In this document: piece by piece, positions 43,531-55,536 of the stretch
Position numbering within the stretch: position 1 is the stretch's first letter
How the letters are laid out: each line of letters opens with the position of its first letter
Source: Breviolum minutum Mf 1.05b.01
Lineage: Eukaryota > Sar > Dinophyceae > Suessiales > Symbiodiniaceae
Direction of reading: 5' to 3'
NCBI GenBank assembly: GCA_000507305.1
Contig: DF239041.1
Location: 194,744-258,743 of the forward strand
Length of the DNA stretch: 64,000 nt
Made by a program: the position numbers and the translations under genes
Notes under the pieces: model-generated
The model's database searches: none
What the model was told of the DNA's origin: nothing
What the model saw: the letters and a program-made list of their open reading frames with translations, nothing else

Positions 43531-43625
43531 TCCCAGACGTCATCCGTAAAGAGGCGGTGCTTCGACAGGGCAGCTTCCATTTGGACAAGGTGGAAAGTTC
43601 CTTGGAGAGTCAACAAGCGTCGTGA
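43531..43625 (+). CDS. exon candidate, coiled-coil-like, unknown
   Basis: A frame ending in TGA reads DVIRKEAVLRQGSFHLDK then VESSLESQQAS, with good helical character. A second frame is also open over the block. No clear acceptor was fixed. It could be a late exon of the DGAT2 transcript or of another gene. Confidence 0.25.
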
Positions 43626-44315
43626 CCGTCAGTGGGATGTCTCCACAAAAGTACCCATGTTGGAGAAAGGCCCCAATAGGAATCCGGAGTCTTCCAACCA
43701 CCATTTTTTTTAGGGGTGTACTATGTGAAACTTCGGGGGGGGGGGGCATTTTTCTTTTCCCCTGGCAAGGGTTTTGGTGTTGAAAAGAAGTATCGGGGGG
43801 GGGGGGGATTTTAATTTTCTTCCTGCTTCAAGATGTGGGAAAGTTTGAAGATTTGATTAGTAGAAGAAAAGAAATTCATGAGAAAGTGTGCACACGTGCA
43901 GGTGGGAATTGATGTCTTTTGTTGATTCAACCAGGTGTGCTGGAGCGCTGTTGGCGCAGGATTCCCACAGAGTTAAGTTGGTGAACCTCAGTTTTAACCT
44001 TTAGATCTTTAGGGATGATACATATTTAGTCGGAAAAATCTCGAAAAAATGCCGTGGTGACAAATTGATTGTAGGAGCTTTTGCTGGGGTGACAGGTAGA
44101 CAACTCTGTAAACTTATGCATATGTTCTTTGATATGTAGTTTATGGTTGCAATATGGATTGTCGGTTTACCACCAAAGAAATTGTGAAAAAACTGAAGGT
44201 CAATGGACCTTAAATGTCCAATTACTTTTCCATGAGGGTGATTCAAATCATCATGATTTAGCCGTTCTAAAAAAATGGAACGTTGGAACGGCTTGAACGG
44301 CTATGTCCTTCTTGC

Positions 44316-44392
44316 TTTCCAACTCTTCCTCAGTGAAAGCAACTCTTCCTCAACATTGTCATTCAACTCTTCCGCAGTGAAAGTAACGTCGC
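44316..44392. repeat. short tandem repeat, 3 units
   Basis: CAACTCTTCCTCAGTGAAAG is repeated with one shortened and one CCGCAG variant. Confidence 0.8.
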
Positions 44393-44896
44393 TGATGCAA
44401 GAAACCCCATAGATGTGTCTGTTTCTGAAGAAAGATGCCAGCCTACTGTAGATGGAAGAAATGTTGGACCAACTTACTGCACTGCTGCATTTTCATGCCG
44501 AAAACTAGGGTTATCAAATGGTTTCAATATATAGCAAATATTACACGCTGCCTTTGGACCCCAAAACCCATGAAGAATGAAGGTTTTAGGCCCTCAATAT
44601 ATGGATCATAACCCCTCAAAATGAGCGTTTTGGATTCCCATGGTAGATACCAACCCTTTTTTTCAGCTACATTTTTTATATTTCTAATGTGTCTCATTCT
44701 TAGAGCATTAAGATGGAAAATTAGAGGGGCAAAGTTCATTTTTCCACCAAACCGAGGACGGTTTCCACCCGATCGGATGTTGTCTTTTTTCATCGAAGAA
44801 AATTATCCTGTCAGATCGGACTTTAACAAAAAGATCAGGTTTGCATGTCTGACAAAAGGGATTTTTCTTGTTGGGCTGATATGTTATGTTACTTTC

Positions 44897-45000
44897 TTGG
44901 ATTTGTTTTTGTTGGTGTATATTTTCTATTTTAAATCAACATGTTTCGCCACCATTTGCGGAATATGTTTTTGCTTTTCCAACCACCCAACAAGCAAATT
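44897..45000. repeat. FB-D copy
   Basis: CTTGGATTTGTTTTTGTTGG start; centre strongly diverged. Confidence 0.65.
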
Positions 45001-45110
45001 CAGCAAAAAAATGGATGAAGATTGATACGACGATCAAATTTGATCCCAGAAAATTCATGATGAATTCATTTTCACCCGGATGGGCTTTTATAAGTTCACC
45101 TGGTGGGTGC

Positions 45111-45215
45111 TTCCTCCGGGATCATCCCAGGTAGTAAGTAATAAGTGAGTAGGATCACCCTTGTGTATAAGCCATGATTCACCGCCATTTTGGAAGGAGG
45201 AAAAACAACCTGATC
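45111..45215. repeat. FB-B half copy
   Basis: Keeps one end (CTCCGGGATCATCCCAGGTA) and the centre only. Confidence 0.6.
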
Positions 45216-45591
45216 CTTAGGGCCTAAGGGGAGAAAAACTAAAGCATAGTTATGAACCACGTCAACGTTAATCCCTTACGTCCTGGTATCCCATCCTCCC
45301 AAGTGGTGGTGATCGTTGCCGTCATTTGATTCCATGGTGGAGAGCCATTTTTTACCCCCAGATGCGTGGAGTCGAAATCCGAGGTTTGGCCGTGGTTGGC
45401 TGAGAAATTGCTGGACATTTTTGTCCACAAAAAAAAATCGGTGACACCGCGCTTAACGCAACAAAAAGACCACCCGGATTTGTGGGATATATCAGCTTTT
45501 TTGAAGCTGTGTTTCCCATGAAGGGTTGGTTGATTGTTTTTTCTTGGTGAGTTCATGGGCGAGAAGGTGATTCAATGATTTGGGCATTTTT

Positions 45592-45705
45592 CAGTCGCGA
45601 CCGAAAACACGACCAAAAAACCCCAAAAGGTAGCGAAAAGGAAGGGAAATCCGAGATCCCTTTATTTCAAGTTAGGAAATCTAGTATAATTTGGCCAGAA
45701 ATATT
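45592..45705. repeat. FB-O repeat copy
   Basis: Starts CAGTCGCGACCGAAAACACG and ends TATAATTTGGCCAGAA. Confidence 0.65.
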
Positions 45706-46229
45706 TAGAAAAATGTCTATATGAGCTAACCTTGCATGACCTTTGCTGCTTAGTGGTTTCACATATTTCTTTTGGTTTTTACCCGGACCCTTGGGCCAAA
45801 AACGGTCCAAAAACCTGCGAACAATGATCGTTTAGGGCCTAGGGATTAATATGATATACAGTAATCATTCATTCACCTGAATGTCCTATGTTTCTTTGGT
45901 GCATTTATTGTACATCATTCCAATCTCGCCCTGACGTCACCGGGATGTGAGCTTAGTGGTTGGTTGCGACCAATCTCGCTTCAAAAACCTTTGAGTTTGT
46001 GACTGGTGTTATTTGGTTGCCATCTAAGTCGTAGGGGAGAGGTGTGTGAGTAGGGCACCTAGCTGGTAGCCCACCGTAGTCACAACCCCAAAAGGTGGAT
46101 GAGTAATAAGGGGCCATGATAAACCAAGACGAATGGGAGTGGCTAGGGGATCGTCATCGATCTACTTTCCAGATGGTTTTTCATGGATGGTTGGTGAAAT
46201 ATTCCCCGTTTTTTCAGATTCATCCAAAT

Positions 46230-46325
46230 CCCATAGGATCCATGTATGGTATATTTACCTACGTTTGGTTGGTTTTTATGGTAAATGTAGGTAAATATAA
46301 TATACCATACATGGATCCTAAGGGA
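46230..46325. repeat. FB-H long hairpin
   Basis: Family definition: CCCATAGGATCCATGTATGG, TATATTTACCTACATTTAG, short loop TTGATTTTTATGG, and the exact mirror ending CCATACATGGATCCTATGGG. Almost perfect stem of about 40 bp. Confidence 0.9.
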
Positions 46326-46492
46326 ATGAAACAACCAAACTTGGTGATGGATGCTGGTTGTTTCCAAAGATTTTTAGTCTCAGGGATTTTCAACCCAAAA
46401 CTTGTGTGTTTGAGGAGCCTGTTTTTTTACAAATTGGGTGGCAAAGGAATTTCAGCACCAACTAGTCACGATCGTTTCAAAAAAACAACACA

Positions 46493-46602
46493 ACTAGGTG
46501 GTGGTTTCCACAGATTTTTGTGAATTTTCACCCCTATCCCTTGGGGAGATGATCCAATTTGACTTGCGCATATGTTTGAGATGGGTTGAAATCACCAACT
46601 AG
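46493..46602. repeat. FB-A foldback copy
   Basis: Diverged core with TTGACTTGCGCATATG, like the fragment at 41060. Confidence 0.85.
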
Positions 46603-46924
46603 ACAACCTTAGTGGAGCTGCTACTGGAGCTGTCACATTGTTTTGGAAAAAAAAAGGACGGTTGCGTGGACACGACTTTTTTGGGAAGTCAGCAACAAAA
46701 AAAATTGGATGACCCTTCTTTTTATGGCTGGTCAACCTTCCCTCCCCCCCCTTTTTTCGCACCACCCCACAGAAATAGCCGGCCTTATTGGCAATCCTTG
46801 ATTGCCAGCTATGATGGTCAAGGTGGTGGGGCTTACTCAAAAAAAAAAGGGCTGAAAGAATCAATTTGAAAAGGTGATGTTTACCCAGAGGCCCGGCAGT
46901 CGTTGTTTCTCAAAGGTTTTTGGG

Positions 46925-47045
46925 GTTATATTCCCTAAAACTAACAGCAAACGTCCTGAAAATAGGCCTAAACGCCCCAAAAGGAAACGATCGTATTCCA
47001 ACCATCCATTTTTTTTTGCAAACTTGCTGTTTGTTTCAGGGGGTT
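46925..47045. repeat. FB-F copy
   Basis: CCCTAAAACTAACAGCAAAC at the left; right end TGTTTGTTTCAGGGGG. Confidence 0.55.
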
Positions 47046-47565
47046 TTTGCTTACACCAAAAGTTGGGGTCGAAATCATCCTTTGACAACTGAGCCTAGAA
47101 GTTCATGGTAGAAGCTTCAAATGGAAATTTTGAAAGGAAAATGAGATCTTTTGCTGTGAAGTGCTTTATCATGTTTAGTTGATTTTATGATCAATACATC
47201 AGATTTGATGGTAAAAATTGGTATGGTCATGTTCAGAGTGTGAATTTGCACCCCAAAAAAGTTAAAGCAAGTCGAAGTGTCGAAGTGCATGGTTTTTGTT
47301 GGTTTGTTGTTGGTCATTTCTTCCCTGAAATGTTCACATGACGTACCCGATTGGGTGACTATGGCATCCTGCGGAAGATTATTTGTTGTTGCATCTTAAG
47401 GTATGTCCCTTTTGATGACTCCGTCAACCTACCCCCCGCACCGGGAGACCAATGGTTGATACGCCCTATAAATAAGGCCGGCTATTTCTGGGGGTACATT
47501 GGGTGGGGGTAGGTTGACGAGCCATTATGAAAAAAAACCTGGCTTTTTTTTGTTTCTGTGGGAAG

Positions 47566-47690
47566 TATACTACCGAGTTATATAGGGATTATATTAAGCC
47601 AATATAAGGATCCCTATGAACCAGCTAGTACAATGGAAAGTAAGAGATGTAAGAGGGTTATTTTTCGTGGCTCATATGTTTTAAATTAGG
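47566..47690. repeat. FB-M repeat copy (uninterrupted)
   Basis: Shows the empty form of the site at which FB-A sits in the copy at 52885. Confidence 0.75.
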
Positions 47691-48026
47691 GTTTAGGTTG
47701 GGATCCCCTGTCGCCATAAAAATACGCTTATCCTCGTGGTCACTGCTACTGGCACGGGGTGCATCCTGAGACATATATATGTACTACATATAGAGAGAGA
47801 TATAGATGTCTACAATATCTAAACATACTAAATCACCATCTTTTTTGTAACCATCTTAAAGACATGTAACTTTTTTACGTGACCCAAAAAACAAAAACGA
47901 CCTTGACCAACAACCCCCCAAGGCAGTGGAATGGGCTCAGAGACAATGGGCTGAGATGTTGTTACAGCAGCTTGAACTTGGCAATGTTGAGGGCCGAGGG
48001 GCAAGTTGGATCATGAACTTGGATCA

Positions 48027-48122
48027 ATAGCTGTTTCTGGTTCCCTTAATAGGTGGTAGGTGATATATAATCACCCAATAGGCAATATATAAGTGGTATG
48101 TAAGTGGTATATACTGCCAATN
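48027..48122. repeat. FB-I left half, ends at an N
   Basis: The left arm and loop are present. The expected right arm is missing after the single N at 48122. Confidence 0.8.
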
Positions 48123-48589
48123 TTTTGGGGGTGATTTTTTGTACCAAGTAACCATGGTGATTATTCCGTAAATTGGTGAATTTTATACATCAATTGTTGA
48201 GTTCTGGTGAGTAAACTTCCCATGCCATACCGTGGACGTCTTCTGAAAAAGATAAACATTTCTGAAGGTTGATTGGTATAGGCATAGGTTTATCTAGTTG
48301 TCCCCCTTTGTAGTACTGAAATCGGCAGTTACCCCAGTTATCCCCAATCAAAAGAATCATATTTGCCTTGCCCACCCCAAAGAAAACAAATAAGATACCA
48401 AGTTTCATTGATCCTGTTGTGGGGGTTAGATCCTTACCCTTAGATGCCCTAGATCACACGAAGTTGTTTAAAGATTTTCTTTTGTTTTTAAGGAAAAAAA
48501 AGAGAAAATAAAGAAAAATAAAGCACAAGAAAGGTAAATGAAGGTAAATAGTTTTTTAAAGATGTTCATGGTGAAAGCCAGGTCCAAGA

Positions 48590-49080
48590 TTATATGTGTA
48601 CATTGTGTTTCCAAGCTTTCCTGTAAGTTGTACATTGTACACTGAACAGTTGTTTCTCCAAATGTTCCTTTCCCTTTTTTACATTGTTCCCTCCCAAATT
48701 CCCTTTGAAATTTGTACCTAGTGTTTGCACAAGTCTCTTTGAATCTGTAGATGTTGTTTCCAAATTTTCCTTGAAATTGTGATTGTTTTTCCGAGATTTT
48801 CTCTGAATTTGCTCATCGTGTTTCCAAATTTCCTTTGGTTTGTACATTGTGTTTCCACATTTTCCTCTACACTTGTAGATGTTGTTTCCAAACTTGTACA
48901 TTTGTTTCTCAAATTTCTTGTAATTTGTACATTGTGTTTCGAGCTGCTTCTTGCAAGATGTACATCGTACATTGTACATTGTTTCTCCGATTATTTCTTT
49001 ACTATTGTCTTTACATTGTTCCTAAATGTTCCTTTCAGTTTGTACATTGTGTTCCATGGTTCCCTTTTAATCTATAGTTT
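48590..49080. repeat. degenerate minisatellite, about 50-bp unit
   Basis: Loose repetition of TTTGTACATTGTGTTTCCA, AATTTTCCTTTAAATTTG and TTGTAGATGTTGTTTCC. Both strands stay open for 80-130 codons only because of the repeat period. The best matches are at 48600-48620, 48830-48860 and 48920-48940. Confidence 0.75.
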
Positions 49081-49504
49081 ACTACACGTGCTACTGGTAC
49101 TACAGGCACTGTAGGTACTACGAGTACTACAAGCACTTGCTATATAGTACTTCAAGTTCAAGGTTTAGTTTTTGTTTTGGTTTGTTTAATAAATTTATCA
49201 AAAAAAACTGAGCAAAAAATGGAAGAAAACAAAGGAAAATTACTTTAAAATCTTTAAAAATCTTTATTTAAGAAAAAAATCTTTAGAGCTAAAACCCCCT
49301 GATCTAACCCTCACATATCTAACCCCCACAACAGGATCAAGGAAAGTTGTTCCTCTGTTTTTGATGGTGTCAAATCCCACGAGACTCTGATTTCATCACA
49401 TCCTCCAGTGGTGTCAGATCTAGATCTGCGCAAGTTGTGTTGGAATAGGTGGATTAGAATTCTACCTGGGACATCTTCGACCTGGTAAATCGACCTTTGC
49501 TTCT

Positions 49505-49637
49505 TGAATGATCATCCCATGCATAAACACGGTTAGTAAGTCTGCTAAGAATCGGGTCGTGCCCCTTCCTAAATGGCCTAAATGGCTTCTAAGAAGGGGG
49601 GTACTCACTACTTACTAACTGGGATGGTCCTCCAAGT
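49505..49637. repeat. FB-B foldback copy
   Basis: Ends GATCATCCCATGCATAAACA and AACTGGGATGGTCCTCCAAG. Confidence 0.8.
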
Positions 49638-50711
49638 TATTTCCTATTAAAAATGGGTGTATTCGGTTGCTGTGTTTTGCCTGGTAGATGAAGTGCTAGG
49701 ACCTCAAAGAATTTTGTTCCAATTTTTTACTGATCTAACATGATCCAAGAAAAATGGAGTTGACTGACTGTTTTTTTTTCGGGAAGGGTTCGTTATTTTG
49801 GATCTACCCACCTGTTTTGAGATTCGCATGATTCTTACACTCAAGCTGTCATATTTACTAATCTATCCCCTAAACTACCCAAATTTAGGTAAATAGGGCA
49901 TAGACTACCCTGTGATATTGGATATATTGGAGGAGCGATAATGGTCGCCAGGGATGAGTCGTATTTTCCGATCCTTAAATGAGGAGTTGTTCAGAGCCTG
50001 GAATCTTCAAAATCACAGGGTAGTTAAGTATTTGGATTAGGCTTTCACCCTGGTTGGCCTTCAAAAACCCACCCGCCAACAACCGAGGCAACTGCAAGAG
50101 CTGTCCAAGGTTTGCGGGGGGGGGAGGAAACCGCCGGGCCGAAACGGTTGAAAAAAAGGGATGGACATCTACCGATTTAACGGAAGAAATTGTTGGGACA
50201 TTTCATGTTTAATGGGAATTTATGTTTGAAACATGAGATTGTTTGTTGGGAATTTGCTCATTTGTTGGAATTTAAGGGTACGATTTTCCCTGCCACCCCC
50301 CAGAAAGAGGGGGCATTGTTGAGGGACAATGATGGGCTTCACAACACTTTAACAAGGCCTTACTTTCCGAATTTTTGAGAAAGCTCGCCCCTGAAAACCC
50401 GGAATCATTATTTTTTCAGGGCCAAACTCTTAGTTTCTGGGAATGTTGGATAGTTGTTTAAATCAACCGATTTCCCGCCAACCCATGCAGTATAACTCAA
50501 TCTTGTTCAGGTGACATTATACTTTGTACCCTCCATTACCTAGCAGGTGCTTGGAAGGGAACGATTTGGAGCGAATGGGGTATCTAGAATCCCTTCATAA
50601 TAGGGAGCTAAGGAGCTACCCCCAGCTTTCGATCAGCACATCTCCAGCAGGGGTGGTGGAAAGGTACCATTATCAACCCACGTGAGTTGATTCAGACGTT
50701 TTTTTGTCACA

Positions 50712-51330
50712 ATGGCAGCTGCCTCTTTGCTTCTTCTCTCTATCGAATCCAAACAAAATCTGACAGTGTATGTCGGCATGATGGGCTCCAAGTATGCGAC
50801 GTTGCAAGGAGGTGAATGTGTGCAACCTATCGCGAATTGTGAGCGGTGGGGACTTAAAGCGACTCCTGTGGAGGCAGGGATATATCATTGTTGTGCGGAC
50901 GTGGTGATGCGACTTATTTAACCTGTGTCAGGCACTGCAACGGGCCGCCAAAACGGACGTTTGCGACAAGCGCTGGCAGAAAATTTCTGATGCTGACAAG
51001 AACAATGTTGTGGTTGCCGCGGTGCATTTTACGGCCACCGGCATCCTAACCTTGCAGGCAGAATATGCGTTCACTTGTCGGTGCGATGGGTTCACTGTGC
51101 GCACTGCCTTACATGTTTGCCACCGAAGCGTGGGTCTACGAAACGTGGCGCAGGCCGCAGTGCCAAAAAATGTGGCACGGCCTAAGGCCTCAAAGACCAA
51201 TTTTTGCAGCAGCGCTGGCCTGGTCCTGTGTTGCGCACAGGCTCACGGCGTCCTCGAGATGTGGGGCGATATGATGCGCCTCCGCGAACCACTGATGCCG
51301 GTGGGACATAATTTTTTGGAAGAAGAGTAG
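50712..51330 (+). CDS. candidate small gene, unknown product
   Basis: ATG at 50712 opens a frame with good codon texture (MAAASLLLLSIESKQNLTVY, then VGMMGSKYATLQGGE) that ends at TAA 50919-50921 if unspliced. A GC donor (GAG|GCAGGG) at about 50877 joins in phase to CAG|GCACTG at 50932. From there a 132-codon frame (LQRAAKTDVCDKRWQKISDA, later AHGVLEMWGDMMRL) ends at TAG 51328-51330. The implied intron of about 55 bp would be very short for this genome. A second frame (51065-51274) is also protein-like, so a frameshifted copy is possible. No family recognised. Confidence 0.4.
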
Positions 51331-51423
51331 CAAAGTAAAGTTCATAGACCCCTCAGGATGAAGTGATCGTAATAAAGGTGTCTCTTTGTTTTTATGTTGG
51401 TTGTTGCATCCCCATTCATACAC

Positions 51424-51535
51424 TGGGTGGTGGTTTCGAACATGTTTCGAGTATTTCCTTTTTACTATAGAGAGTCCAATTTGATCCACTTAAAAGATAT
51501 TTTCCAGCTGGGTGGCGAGTAACAAACCACCAACT
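51424..51535. repeat. FB-A foldback copy, diverged
   Basis: Starts 94 bp after the stop at 51330; only the ends are well kept. Confidence 0.65.
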
Positions 51536-51802
51536 CTATTCAGTTGCATAACTCCGAATCATGACTCCTGTGAAATTTCTGTTTCGCCATGTCCATCCAT
51601 TGAAAAATGGTAGGTTTGAGGGGACCAAAGAGGTAGAGATCATAAGTTCCAGTTAGGAACACCATCCAACCATACCCAAGCAACATAAAATTCCCCCATG
51701 GACCACGGACATTTTTTGAGGAGCAGCGTCAACCTTTCCTTCGGCGGCGACCGAAGCCTCTCTCGTGGGCATCCCAAGCTGGGAGGAAAAAGTGTTTTTT
51801 TC

Positions 51803-51920
51803 TTAGAGGATCATCCCATTTAGGAAGTAATTAGCAACTATGGTGATCCTAAGTCCTCAAGACCATTTGGCAAAGGTTCCCCTTCCAAATGGTCAACAAA
51901 TGGCCCTTTAGATTGGGGTG
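51803..51920. repeat. FB-B half copy
   Basis: Left end GAGGATCATCCCATTTAGGA; right end lost. Confidence 0.65.
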
Positions 51921-52744
51921 CTTCCAAAAAAAGAAACGCAATTTCACGAGAGGTGAGCTTTGGCCGGTTCTTTCTTATCGTGACTCAACTCAATGAATTC
52001 CAAGCAATCCAAGCAAGTTATACAATTTCTAGGGACATCAACAGAAAGAAAACTACTTGAGGGTTGCATTGAGGCTGATGGAAATATAGTAATAAAAACC
52101 AGAGAAAAATGCGAAACTTTAGGTCCAAAAAACTACAAAAACAAAATCTGTACATCTCAACTTTCACCATCCTAAACTAGGTGGAAATTGGATGTATGGC
52201 TAGAACATCACCATTTTTTCATGGGTAGTTGTTTTTTCCATTCTCATGTTAGTTTTCGAGGCTGTAACTAGGTGGTGGTCAGTAGTAAACCACTTGGGTG
52301 GTTTTAGGATGATTTTTGTGTTAATCCACCTCACTTTTCTTGGCAAACCTTCTTGTAAGTACTCCCAAATGTTAAACAACTGCAATCAAAAAAAAACGTG
52401 ACCAAAAAAACTTTTGAGGGCCGGTTGTAAGAATTTCATCATCAGTGCGAAAAAGTTGGGAGAATTGTGCTATATCCTCACTTTTACAGCCTTTTTAGGA
52501 GCTCAGTTGTTCTGACTTAGACCCTGGAAGTTTTTGTGGATGTTTTCCTTTTGGATGATGATGACTTCCATGTTTCCGTCCTTGAAAAAATGCTCCTTTA
52601 GCAAAAACATCTGCAAAAAAAAATGCTGAGTCGCTTCGTTGTGAATTTCTCTGGTTTTTCTTAAAGGTGGGAATTCCACACCATTTTTTTTTTGCCACCA
52701 GATTTGTTGTTGAAATCTTACTACCCACCCGATCTTCACCCACC

Positions 52745-52857
52745 CATGTGGCGGCCCGTTGAATCTTCCGGCGAGGTCCAAAGATTCGGCCAAAGCGCAG
52801 GATGACGAGGTGCCGATGAAAGACGACTTGTTGATGGAAGCCACCCAATTGAGCCAT
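52745..52857 (+). CDS. exon candidate, strand ambiguous
   Basis: The + frame reads SKDSAKAQDDEVPMKDDLLM then EATQLSHE, hydrophilic and acidic. The - frame reads WVASINKSSFIGTSSSCALA then ESLDLAGRFNGPPHGW, also with G/C-rich third positions. The block is clearly GC-rich and compact, so one strand is probably coding. Direction not settled. Confidence 0.3.
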
Positions 52858-52884
52858 GAAAAAAAAAACTGGTTGGTTGGGTTA

Positions 52885-53100
52885 TATAGGGGATGAAATA
52901 CTACACAGGTATATAGGGATTATAATAAACCCTAGGTGGTGGTTTCAAATATTGTTTATTTTCACCCCTACCTGGGGAAGATTCCCATTTTGACTAATAT
53001 TTTTCAAGGGGGTTGAAACCACCAACCAGAACCGTTATAAGGATCCCTATTAACCCACCAGTATAATGGAAAGTAGGAGGGTTTTTTTCGTGGCTCCGTT
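52885..53100. repeat. FB-M repeat copy split by FB-A
   Basis: Left part ends GGGATTATAATAAAC and right part resumes CCGTTATAAGGATCC; the 99-bp FB-A lies between. Confidence 0.9.
52931..53029. repeat. FB-A foldback inserted in FB-M
   Basis: Standard core. Comparing the host repeat with the copy at 47566 shows the insertion site. Confidence 0.9.
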
Positions 53101-53142
53101 GATATGGTAAATATCCCCCTTGGATGATGACCCTACTGTTGA

Positions 53143-53280
53143 GGGCGACCCCTACTGTTGATGCTTCAGAAATCCTTTAAACTCACCAGTTGAGGTTGGT
53201 AGTTGTTTTTCTCCGTTCTTTACAGGGATTTATGTATCCAAAAGGTGGTTAGCAGGATTTCCGAACCATCAACAGTTTAT
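53143..53280. repeat. FB-C foldback copy
   Basis: Left end duplicated (CCCTACTGTTGA appears twice); right end CCGAACCATCAACAGT. Confidence 0.8.
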
Positions 53281-53334
53281 GACACTATTTACGACGGGTT
53301 TTTTTCACACCCCAGGTGGGATTTCGGCTTCATC

Positions 53335-53472
53335 AACCCTAGGGTGTCTTAGGAAGTTAGGATCAAAGGTTTATGAGCAGTGGGCTGTTTCACCCTAATA
53401 TACTCTATTTCCAAGTAGATGAAATCACGAATGAATTGATCCTAACCATGTACTGACCCGGGACATCCTATT
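53335..53472. repeat. FB-K copy
   Basis: Right end GATCCTAACCATGTACTGAC, CCGGGACATCC. Confidence 0.65.
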
Positions 53473-53626
53473 TGAGGTTGTCCATAAAAGTAACTAGTTA
53501 CTCCCGCCGGAAGAGTCTGAGTCTCTTGAAAAATAGGAAAGTTGGAAGACAACTTTCCTTTTGAAAAAGCACCACTCTTTTAGTGTAATCAGTTGGTGTA
53601 TTTCACCTTATGGGATTTACAACCTA

Positions 53627-53772
53627 CAAGGTGGGCCCAAAAAAAACAGTCATAAGAGCTATAAGTTGGGTTACAACTTCACTTATATGGGTTATAACCC
53701 CAGTTACCCATTTATAAGGCCATTTATAGAAGTTATAACCCTATTTGTAACTGGTAGGGACCCACCTCGTAA
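53627..53772. repeat. FB-J foldback copy
   Basis: CAAGGTGGGCCCAAAAAAAA to GTAACTGGTAGGGACCCACC, with GGTTATAACCCCAGTTACCC inside. Confidence 0.85.
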
Positions 53773-53927
53773 GAGGGATGAAATAGTCTATTTGCTACCA
53801 ACCATTACAAAGCAACAGCTAGGACATCCTACTATTTGATCAAGCCTTTTTGACTACCTGCATTTCGAATGAAGTGGTTTTCCCAGTTTTTGTTTGGGCG
53901 GGATTGAAATCGCTATCACCTCCAAAA

Positions 53928-54052
53928 ATGTCTACTCTCCTTGAAACTAACAGCACAAAAGCACCTGAAACACTGGAGGTTGGAAGATTGAAAATCTCCC
54001 TTTGGAGCAATTTTTGGCCTATTTTCAGTGGCTACTTGTTTCGGAGAGTTTG
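53928..54052. repeat. FB-F copy
   Basis: ACTCTCCTTGAAACTAACAG at the left; right end GTTTCGGAGAGTTTG. Confidence 0.65.
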
Positions 54053-54156
54053 AACCCAGGGTGGAATCCTTTTAAAAGGTACCTCGCAAAACACTGTTGA
54101 GGTCACCCTTTTTTGTTGCTCGGAGAAATAAAGTTGAACAAGTCTTAGTTCAACAA

Positions 54157-54298
54157 GGTGGGGCTCCTAAATAGGCTGAAATAACTCCACTTATAGAGGT
54201 TATTGAAGCCCCAGTGACCCATGCATGCATAAGGCCATTACTTCGGGGCCCCATTGTCATTCCATTCATAACGATCGGCTCGGAGTGAACCACCTTGT
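54157..54298. repeat. FB-J foldback copy
   Basis: CAAGGTGGGGCTCC to AGTGAACCACCTTG; centre CCCATGCATGCATAAGGCC. Confidence 0.75.
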
Positions 54299-54358
54299 AT
54301 AGTTCAATCATGCTAAGATCCTGCTCAAAAATCACCCAGAAAATCGTTCACTTTCAAT

Positions 54359-54449
54359 CCCATAGGATCCATGTATGGTATATTTGCCTACATTTAGTTG
54401 ATTTTTATGGGAAATGTAGGTAAATATACCATACATGGATCCTATGGGA
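54359..54449. repeat. FB-H long hairpin
   Basis: The most perfect copy: the arms match over about 38 bp with a 13-base loop. Confidence 0.92.
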
Positions 54450-54573
54450 ATGGCTCAACTGGCTAAATGAACAAATCTTGAAGGTTGACAAGAAAACGGT
54501 GGGTATAAAAAAGGAATCTGTTCATTTCCAGAAAGGGAACCCTAATAAGCTTCACAAATCACTCTTATACTAT

Positions 54574-54675
54574 ATAGGTGGTGGCAACTCAAATATTTTG
54601 TATTTTCACCCCGAACTTTGGGGAAGATTCCCATTTTGACTATTATTTTTCAGATGGGTTGAAACCACCAACTAG
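54574..54675. repeat. FB-A foldback copy
   Basis: Left end of the GGTGGTGGCAACTC subfamily with a standard core. Confidence 0.88.
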
Positions 54676-55052
54676 AGCGTTTAGGCAGGGCCCCAAAAAA
54701 AATCATCATGGCTTCTTTCGCTGGTTAAAAGGTCACCAGCGTCGGCTCTCAATCCCAAATCTTACCTTGAAATAGCACAAAACCCATTGAAAAATTAAGG
54801 TTTTTAAGGCCTAAAAGAAAGATATATGAGTTATAAGTAATAACCATGTATTGGAGGTTGCTTGTGGGTTCCCATGGGTAGTTAGGAAGTTACCGCTCCA
54901 AGGGCTGACGGGTAGCTCTTCGGCTCGGTCACCAGATTCCAAATTTCCAGGGAAAATGAAGGCTTCAAATTCTTCACTATTAGATTTCCTTTGTTTTAAT
55001 TGTGAATCATTAGTTTTAAATGAAGGCTTCTATACTAGTCGGGGTTTCTTTT

Positions 55053-55165
55053 TCTAAGGTGATTTTTTACGGATTCTATGATTCTACATATTCTACCATG
55101 GGAAATCGGCATGAAAAAAAAAACATATGGGGAACATGTTTGTCATCGTCTCCAACCACCTGAAG
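55053..55165. repeat. FB-D copy
   Basis: Starts at the AAGGTGATTTTTTACGGATT block; right end worn. Confidence 0.6.
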
Positions 55166-55536
55166 TAGGTCAGGGTTTGTGATGTTCATGTCCCTTTCGC
55201 TCGGGGTTTGCCAAAAACATCACCTTGATAGGGGCCTCCAAAAAGATGGTAATCCACTTAGTCTTATGATTTTTATAGGGTGGACATATAGCAAACCCTT
55301 TGTAGGTGCTGGTTACAAAGATCTTGTTTTTTTTGAATTAGTTGCTTCCTTCTTTTTTGTGCGCACGATTTTTTTTCGACACATGTTTTTTGTACCCGGG
55401 GTAAGCAAATCTTTTTTCATGGTTTTAGACCTGACTTACAACATATTGTTGCTTTTGGCTTGAATAGGCACCAAAAAAAGGATTGAGGCACCTTCCCTTT
55501 TTTGTTTTTTTGGGGGAATAATCCAAAACCCAAAGT

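Larger units (their letters stand above)
43626..46492. other. gene-poor stretch
   Basis: Contains G homopolymers at about 43736-43750 and 43796-43808, a short tandem repeat at about 44316-44392 (CAACTCTTCCTCAGTGAAAG, three units), FB-D, FB-B, FB-O and FB-H copies, and no gene I can support. Confidence 0.5.

Noticed and set aside
45239-45556. 105-codon - strand frame
   Set aside because: Composition is weak, no splice signals or motif stand out, and a + strand frame is equally open.
48590-49114. Lys/Asn-rich - strand and Phe/Cys-rich + strand frames
   Set aside because: Produced by the period of the degenerate minisatellite.
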